A stretch of 33,900 bases of DNA, from positions 1-33,900 of the forward strand of contig CALVUU010000095.1 in assembly GCA_944363655.1 (NCBI GenBank), given 5' to 3'. Made by a program: the position numbers and the translations under genes. Below, piece after piece: positions 30,800 to 33,900 of the stretch. The DNA is from an uncultured Bacilli bacterium. GTDB lineage: Bacteria > Bacillota_I > Bacilli_A > RF39 > UBA660. Every line of letters starts with the position of its first letter. Position 1 is the first letter of the stretch. The notes beneath the pieces were generated by a model. It searched no databases. It was not told the DNA's origin and worked only from the letters and a program-made list of their open reading frames with translations.

Positions 30800-31079
30800 T
30801 AATTTAGAGGATAAAGATAAACTATCAATACTGGAAAACATTTTAAGAAAGTCTAAATTGCAAAAAGGTGCGGGTATAATAAAAGAAAGTGAAAAAGAAG
30901 ATAAATTAACGATAAATATAAAACTATATATATCAGAAGTATATCAAGCAATAAGTAATATATTCAATAATATTGCTAATTCACTACAATCATTAGCAAA
31001 TACATGTAATCAATTATCAAATACATACAAAGATGAATGTATTAAGTATTTAAAGGAAAATAAAGATAAAAAAGAATAG
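30780..31079 (+). CDS. Lysine-rich helical protein of unknown function
   Basis: A 99-residue basic helical protein starting inside the end of the terminase gene, with GAGGAAC and AGAGG upstream. The C-terminal half is Asn/Ser/Gln-rich and amphipathic (EVYQAISNIFNNIANSLQSL, LANTCNQLSNTY), which could be a coiled coil. Being translationally linked to terS, it may be a packaging accessory; no family supports this. Confidence 0.55.
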   Translation: MISKKNNNLEDKDKLSILENILRKSKLQKGAGIIKESEKEDKLTINIKLYISEVYQAISNIFNNIANSLQSLANTCNQLSNTYKDECIKYLKENKDKKE

Positions 31080-31106
31080 CACTTATTATAGAATGATATT
31101 TTTATA

Positions 31107-31126
31107 TTACATACTAAAGTATGTAA
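31107..31126 (+). repeat. Perfect inverted repeat in the gap after the terminase operon
   Basis: TTACATACT (31107-31115), AA, AGTATGTAA (31118-31126). No T-run follows on either strand that would make a good terminator. It could be an operator or a weak RNA hairpin. Confidence 0.5.
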
Positions 31127-31185
31127 GTCTCAAAATTAAATAATAAGAATTTAATAAGTTAGAAGTTGGAGGTAGTAGAAGAGAT

Positions 31186-31470
31186 ATGAAAGACAAAGTA
31201 AAACGTAGTAAAATATATTTAGTGGTATATGCTCCCGAAACTGACACAAAGTTTAAAATAGTTCCTATTGAATTTGGTAGTTTATCTTGGAAACATCCAT
31301 TAGTTAGAAAAGCAGGAGCAATATTTGCAGATGAAGAATACGCAAAACAATTTTATAATTTTGTAGTAACTAATGCTAAGAAACAGGATGATGAACGTAA
31401 ACAAGCAGTAATGGAAGAGCTAAAACAAGAGCAAGAAAGAGAATCAAAAAAGAGAATATTAGATAAATAA
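31186..31470 (+). CDS. Small protein of unknown function
   Basis: A 94-residue protein with GGAGG upstream. A beta-rich N-terminal part (KIYLVVYAPETDTKFKIV, IEFGSLSW) precedes a long charged helix (NAKKQDDERKQAVMEELKQE) ending in a basic tail. It ends directly at the terminator hairpin at 31471. No family recognised. Confidence 0.6.
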   Translation: MKDKVKRSKIYLVVYAPETDTKFKIVPIEFGSLSWKHPLVRKAGAIFADEEYAKQFYNFVVTNAKKQDDERKQAVMEELKQEQERESKKRILDK

Positions 31471-31506
31471 GGGTTATTATAATATAATAACCCTTATTTT
31501 TTTTTT
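31471..31506 (+). terminator. Intrinsic terminator ending the terminase-side unit
   Basis: GGGTTATTAT (31471-31480), loop AAT, ATAATAACCC (31484-31493), then TTATTTTTTTTTT. A 10-bp perfect stem with a long U-tract directly after a stop codon. Confidence 0.9.
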
Positions 31507-31526
31507 GAAAAAGTTTGTAAAAATAC

Positions 31527-31555
31527 TTGATTTTCTATAATATATATATTATAAT
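31527..31555 (+). promoter_or_regulatory. Sigma-A-type promoter for the last small-gene unit
   Basis: TTGATT (31527-31532), 17-bp spacer, TATAAT (31550-31555). It follows a terminator and precedes the 31599 gene. The flanking sequence (a poly-T terminator, then GAAAAAGTTT, then the promoter) is laid out much like the 3287-3359 region. Confidence 0.75.
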
Positions 31556-31598
31556 ATATATGTGGATAAAAAATAAAGAATATCTACAGGAGGAGTAT

Positions 31599-31817
31599 AT
31601 GAACAAAATATTTAAAATACTTTATAAGTATAAAGGGGCAAAACAATTAGAGCCAAGAACCGCATATATTGAAGCAGACAATATATTAGATGCGTCAGAT
31701 AGATTTATTCAATATCAACAAGATGTGGTTAGAAAGAAAGCATGTATTGAATATGTAAAAGAAATAATATATAAAGAAGGAATGGAAGTAATTAAGTATT
31801 CGGGTATAAAAAAGTAA
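31599..31817 (+). CDS. Small basic protein of unknown function
   Basis: I start at ATG 31599, preceded by AGGAGG; an ORF from 31527 would run through the promoter itself. The 72-residue product is basic with two helices (KIFKILYKYKGAKQLE, DASDRFIQYQQDVVRKKACIEYV). It is first after a strong promoter, like the 3384 gene. No family recognised. Confidence 0.6.
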   Translation: MNKIFKILYKYKGAKQLEPRTAYIEADNILDASDRFIQYQQDVVRKKACIEYVKEIIYKEGMEVIKYSGIKK

Positions 31818-31833
31818 AAAATACTTATAATTA

Positions 31834-31867
31834 GTTTATATATACAGGAATTACTTTATATATTATA
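31834..31867 (+). promoter_or_regulatory. Bipartite phage promoter-like element, copy 6
   Basis: GTTTATATATAC (31834-31845), 9-bp spacer, TTTATATATTATA (31855-31867). The first half departs most from the consensus (its last five bases), but the second half and spacing match copies 1 and 3 exactly. The gene at 31891 follows. Confidence 0.65.
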
Positions 31868-31890
31868 ATAAGAGAGAAAGGAGTAAAATT

Positions 31891-32091
31891 ATGGATATAG
31901 ATGCGTTTATTAAGAATTATATTAGTGCTTACGAAAATCATTTTAATAATGAAAATAGAAATAATGCCACATTCGAGAATATGGAATATGCAGGTTGGTT
32001 ATTAGATAGATATTTTCCCGAATTTACAAAGGATGCAACCGCATATATTACATTATATAATAAATGCAAAAGAGCAGATAGTAGAAGGTAA
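31891..32091 (+). CDS. Small protein of unknown function
   Basis: A 66-residue protein with AAAGGAG upstream. A helical, Asn-rich sequence (NYISAYENHFNNENRNNATFENMEYAGWLLD in two pieces, AGWLLDRYFP) that ends basic. It is first after promoter element copy 6. No family recognised. Confidence 0.55.
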   Translation: MDIDAFIKNYISAYENHFNNENRNNATFENMEYAGWLLDRYFPEFTKDATAYITLYNKCKRADSRR

Positions 32092-32132
32092 GTGGGAGTA
32101 TTTAAGAATATAGAGATTGAAAAGGAGAAATT

Positions 32133-32366
32133 ATGAAATTGTATACACCATTAGGCATAGCAGAATTGCCTGATAGTTATGCTGACGAATACAAAAACAA
32201 AACAGATATTGAATTGCTGGAAGAATTAGTAAGACAAGATAGTACGGAAGATGGATTTTTAGACCCAATATTAGTTTCAATTTTGATTGATAAAAAGTTA
32301 TTATTTAAAGGCGAGAAATGTAGTGATATTCAAGCAAAAATTCAAAGATTAAAGGAGCAGTTATGA
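32133..32366 (+). CDS. Small acidic protein of unknown function
   Basis: A 77-residue protein with AAAGGAG upstream. PLGIAELPDSYADEYKNK, IELLEELVRQD and a final helix IQAKIQRLKEQL suggest a small alpha/beta domain with an amphipathic helix. It stops in TGA overlapping the next ATG (ATGA). No family recognised. Confidence 0.55.
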   Translation: MKLYTPLGIAELPDSYADEYKNKTDIELLEELVRQDSTEDGFLDPILVSILIDKKLLFKGEKCSDIQAKIQRLKEQL

Positions 32367-32395
32367 AAGAAACAAAAGTGTATGAAGATGAGTAA
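32363..32395 (+). CDS. Ten-codon leader-like ORF
   Basis: ATG 32363 has AAGGAG (32351-32356) at ideal distance, yet the frame ends after ten codons (MKETKVYEDE). The stop overlaps the following ATG at 32388. It may be a coupling leader that delivers ribosomes to the 49-residue gene, or an accident. Confidence 0.3.
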   Translation: MKETKVYEDE

Positions 32396-32537
32396 AGAAT
32401 TAGAAGAAAAAATATATTCAATGTCAAATAGTTTTTTACCACTTGATGTTTTTTATAATGATATAAGAGATAACCCAATAGAAAATTTTGAAATTATGCT
32501 ACAACAAATGCAAGAACTAGAACAAAAGGAGAAATAA
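32388..32537 (+). CDS. Small acidic helical protein of unknown function
   Basis: A 49-residue ORF with start ATG 32388 overlapping the ten-codon ORF and ending one base before the next gene. Acidic helix-rich sequence (SKELEEKIYSM, FEIMLQQMQELEQKEK). It lacks its own strong ribosome binding site. Support comes from tight packing and codon use like its neighbours. Confidence 0.5.
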   Translation: MSKELEEKIYSMSNSFLPLDVFYNDIRDNPIENFEIMLQQMQELEQKEK

Positions 32538-32538
32538 T

Positions 32539-32742
32539 ATGTTTTGTCAATTATGTAAAGAATTAAAAACTAGAAATAGTTATTATTTAGTAGAAAGAGT
32601 AAAAGGTTATTCTTGTGGAATTCAAGACAACTTTATTAAAGTAGTAAAATTAGATAATAAATTTTATATTAATGCAAAAGGTCAAGGTGTTACAGCAGAA
32701 ATAAAATATTGTCCTTTATGCGGAAGTAAATTAGGAGAGTAG
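32539..32742 (+). CDS. Small zinc-ribbon protein
   Basis: A 67-residue protein with AAGGAG upstream. Two CxxC pairs bracket a beta-rich core: CQLCKE at the N-terminus and CPLCGSKLG at the C-terminus, which is a zinc-ribbon layout with an insert. It is likely a nucleic-acid- or protein-binding accessory. It ends one base before the next ATG. Confidence 0.65.
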   Translation: MFCQLCKELKTRNSYYLVERVKGYSCGIQDNFIKVVKLDNKFYINAKGQGVTAEIKYCPLCGSKLGE

Positions 32743-32743
32743 T

Positions 32744-33415
32744 ATGAGTAAAATAGATTATAATGAATTAGTAGAATTTGTGAGAACACACGATGAATAT
32801 TATGTTGCAGAATTTATGTTTGCAGATAATAAACGCATTGCCGAACTAGAACAAGAACTTGCAGAACTTAAAGAAAAGGATAATTATCATTTACGATATG
32901 AACTTGCAGGAGCGGATGAAACTATTACTAACCTTAGACAGCAACTAGAAGAAAGTTTTACAGAAAAAGATGTTGAAGGCTTGATTGAAGATAGAAATAA
33001 GACTATAAAATTTTTGCAAAAGGAACTTGCTGAAAAAACTGCAAAACTCGAATTTGCAAATAAAGAAATTGAAAAATTAAAAGCCTCAAATTGTTATATT
33101 CACGACTTACACAACAATCTTTATCGAGAATATCAAAAGAAGAACGATGAACTTTATAAAAACCAAACCCAACTCGACCAAGCGAACGAAAGGCTGAAAG
33201 GTGCGATTGTGCCACGATTTAAGAGACAAGAAATAGTATATTGTTTTTCTTATGGGAAAATACAATTGTTTAATGTTGTTGCTTATTTAGATAATCAAAT
33301 TACATTATGTGAAGACAGAGAAACAGGCAAATTAGAACTCGTTAATAATGACTATTTATGTATAAATGAACAAGAAGCACAAGCTAAATTAAAGGAGATA
33401 CAAGGGAATGAGTAA
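32744..33415 (+). CDS. Coiled-coil protein with small C-terminal domain
   Basis: A 223-residue protein with GGAG upstream. Residues about 30-150 form a long coiled coil (IAELEQELAELKEK, ITNLRQQLEESFTEKD, TIKFLQKELAEKTAKLEFAN). The last 70 residues are beta-rich (VPRFKRQEIVYCFSYGKIQL, FNVVAYLDNQITLCED), like a small SH3-type or phage-type domain. Codon use is different from the genes to the left, with more CTC, AAC and GAC. It is coupled by ATGA to the next gene. Function unknown. Confidence 0.65.
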   Translation: MSKIDYNELVEFVRTHDEYYVAEFMFADNKRIAELEQELAELKEKDNYHLRYELAGADETITNLRQQLEESFTEKDVEGLIEDRNKTIKFLQKELAEKTAKLEFANKEIEKLKASNCYIHDLHNNLYREYQKKNDELYKNQTQLDQANERLKGAIVPRFKRQEIVYCFSYGKIQLFNVVAYLDNQITLCEDRETGKLELVNNDYLCINEQEAQAKLKEIQGNE

Positions 33416-33900
33416 AGAAAATCCAAACGAATTTAAAATAATAAACAAAAATGAAAGATTGAAATATAGACAAACTATAAACGAACTCAAACAACAACTA
33501 GAAGAAAAAGAAGATGAATGTAGTTTATACAAGAAATTTGCTGACGGTGGAGCAATAGATTTAGTAATTGAGTCGGTTGGAAGATTAAGAGAAATAGACC
33601 AACTCAAACAGCAACTAGAAGAAAAAGACAAAGAGATTGAAAGACTAAAAGTTTTTGAAAGGATATATTATCAAAATCAACTACAAGCAAGCCAAGAAGA
33701 TATACAAAAATTTCAACAACTTGCTAATCAAAGTGCTGTTAATATAAATCATATAGCAATAATCGAACTTGAAAAAGTGAAAATGCAATTAAAAGATAAA
33801 ACAAAAATGATGAGTAATGAAGAACATTGTTATCAGCAAAAAGTTGTTAGTTGGATTGATATTTGCGACCAAATCAACAATCAAATCAAAGAGTTAAAAG
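33408..33900 (+). CDS. Coiled-coil protein, 3' partial at window edge
   Basis: The frame opens at ATG 33408 (GGGAATGA overlap, with AAGGAG about 14 bases upstream) and has no stop before the window ends, so at least 164 residues are visible. It is almost entirely coiled coil (LKQQLEEKEDE, then DQLKQQLEEKDKEIERLK), with a central SVGRLREI break. It repeats a 28-base DNA segment in frame at 33484 and 33601. It looks like a sibling of the upstream gene. Function unknown. Confidence 0.65.
   Translation, partial: MSKENPNEFKIINKNERLKYRQTINELKQQLEEKEDECSLYKKFADGGAIDLVIESVGRLREIDQLKQQLEEKDKEIERLKVFERIYYQNQLQASQEDIQKFQQLANQSAVNINHIAIIELEKVKMQLKDKTKMMSNEEHCYQQKVVSWIDICDQINNQIKELK
33484..33628 (+). repeat. 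In-frame direct repeat in the last coiled-coil gene
   Basis: AACTCAAACA-R-CAACTAGAA and the following GAAAAAGA recur at 33484-33511 and 33601-33628 with one mismatch (28 bases, 117 apart, so in frame). They encode the same LKQQLEEK heptads. Confidence 0.7.

Noticed and set aside
30286..30828. Long minus-strand frame (180 codons) under the terminase gene
   Set aside because: It is the complement of a clear terminase small subunit, is Ser/Leu-rich as expected from that complement, and has no start signals.
1..33900. Stop-codon reassignment (codes 4 or 15)
   Set aside because: TAA, TAG and TGA all end clear genes, e.g. TGA at 10420 and 16886, and no core enzyme gene is broken by an internal stop.

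Overview
The window is a stretch of a tailed-phage genome (or prophage) from a low-GC host. I infer a Bacillota/Mollicutes-like host, possibly from the gut. The reasons are the very AT-rich sequence, strong AGGAGG-type ribosome binding sites, codons dominated by A/T-ending triplets, ordinary use of TAA, TAG and TGA as stops (several ATGA and TAATG overlaps), and sigma-A-like promoters. Every credible gene reads on the + strand, packed with overlaps of a few bases. I see no tRNA gene, rRNA, CRISPR array or insertion sequence, and no gene-free stretch longer than 300 bases. The longest gaps (about 100-185 bases) hold promoters and structured RNA.

Layout. (1) 1-3297: the end of a virion-type block of small proteins (glycine- and cysteine-rich, coiled-coil, and a C/H/D peptidase-like protein), closed by a strong intrinsic terminator. 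(2) 3331-5960: an early-type promoter, small unknown proteins, an SNF2-type helicase and a small DNA-binding protein. (3) 6018-12159: tandem-OB ssDNA-binding protein, replication initiator (with a candidate origin inside it), helicase loader, DnaB-type helicase, DnaG-type primase, and a sigma-like factor whose leader carries a type II hammerhead ribozyme. (4) 12230-15221: gp32-like ssDNA-binding protein and family A DNA polymerase. (5) 15236-19411: a 7-deazaguanine DNA-modification island (DpdA-like transglycosylase, QueC, a HAD phosphatase, QueD, QueE, FolE) followed by a guanine deaminase. (6) 19423-29083: beta-type sliding clamp, RecB-like nuclease, RecU-like resolvase, RecA/UvsX recombinase, HD phosphohydrolase, a second resolvase-like nuclease, a LigA domain Ia-like protein, and three clamp-loader proteins resembling tau/gamma, delta prime and delta. 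(7) 29106-33900: zinc-ribbon protein, a second sigma-like factor, terminase small subunit, then a run of small unknown and coiled-coil genes, the last cut by the window edge.

How it fits together. The phage appears to carry most of its own replisome: initiator, loader, helicase, primase, two ssDNA-binding proteins, polymerase, clamp and full loader. It also has a recombination set, and enzymes to make preQ0 from GTP and insert it into DNA in place of guanine.

Two transcription signals stand out. Five sigma-A-like promoters (-35 TTGATT, TTGTAT or TTGCTC, 17-bp spacer, -10 TATAAT or TATTAT) precede early-looking units, and two of them start transcripts that immediately fold into structured RNA. 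Six copies of a different bipartite element (GTTTATGTTTTA, exactly 9 bp, TTTATATATTATA) sit just before six other operons. These are candidates for a phage-specific promoter read by one of the two encoded sigma-like factors.
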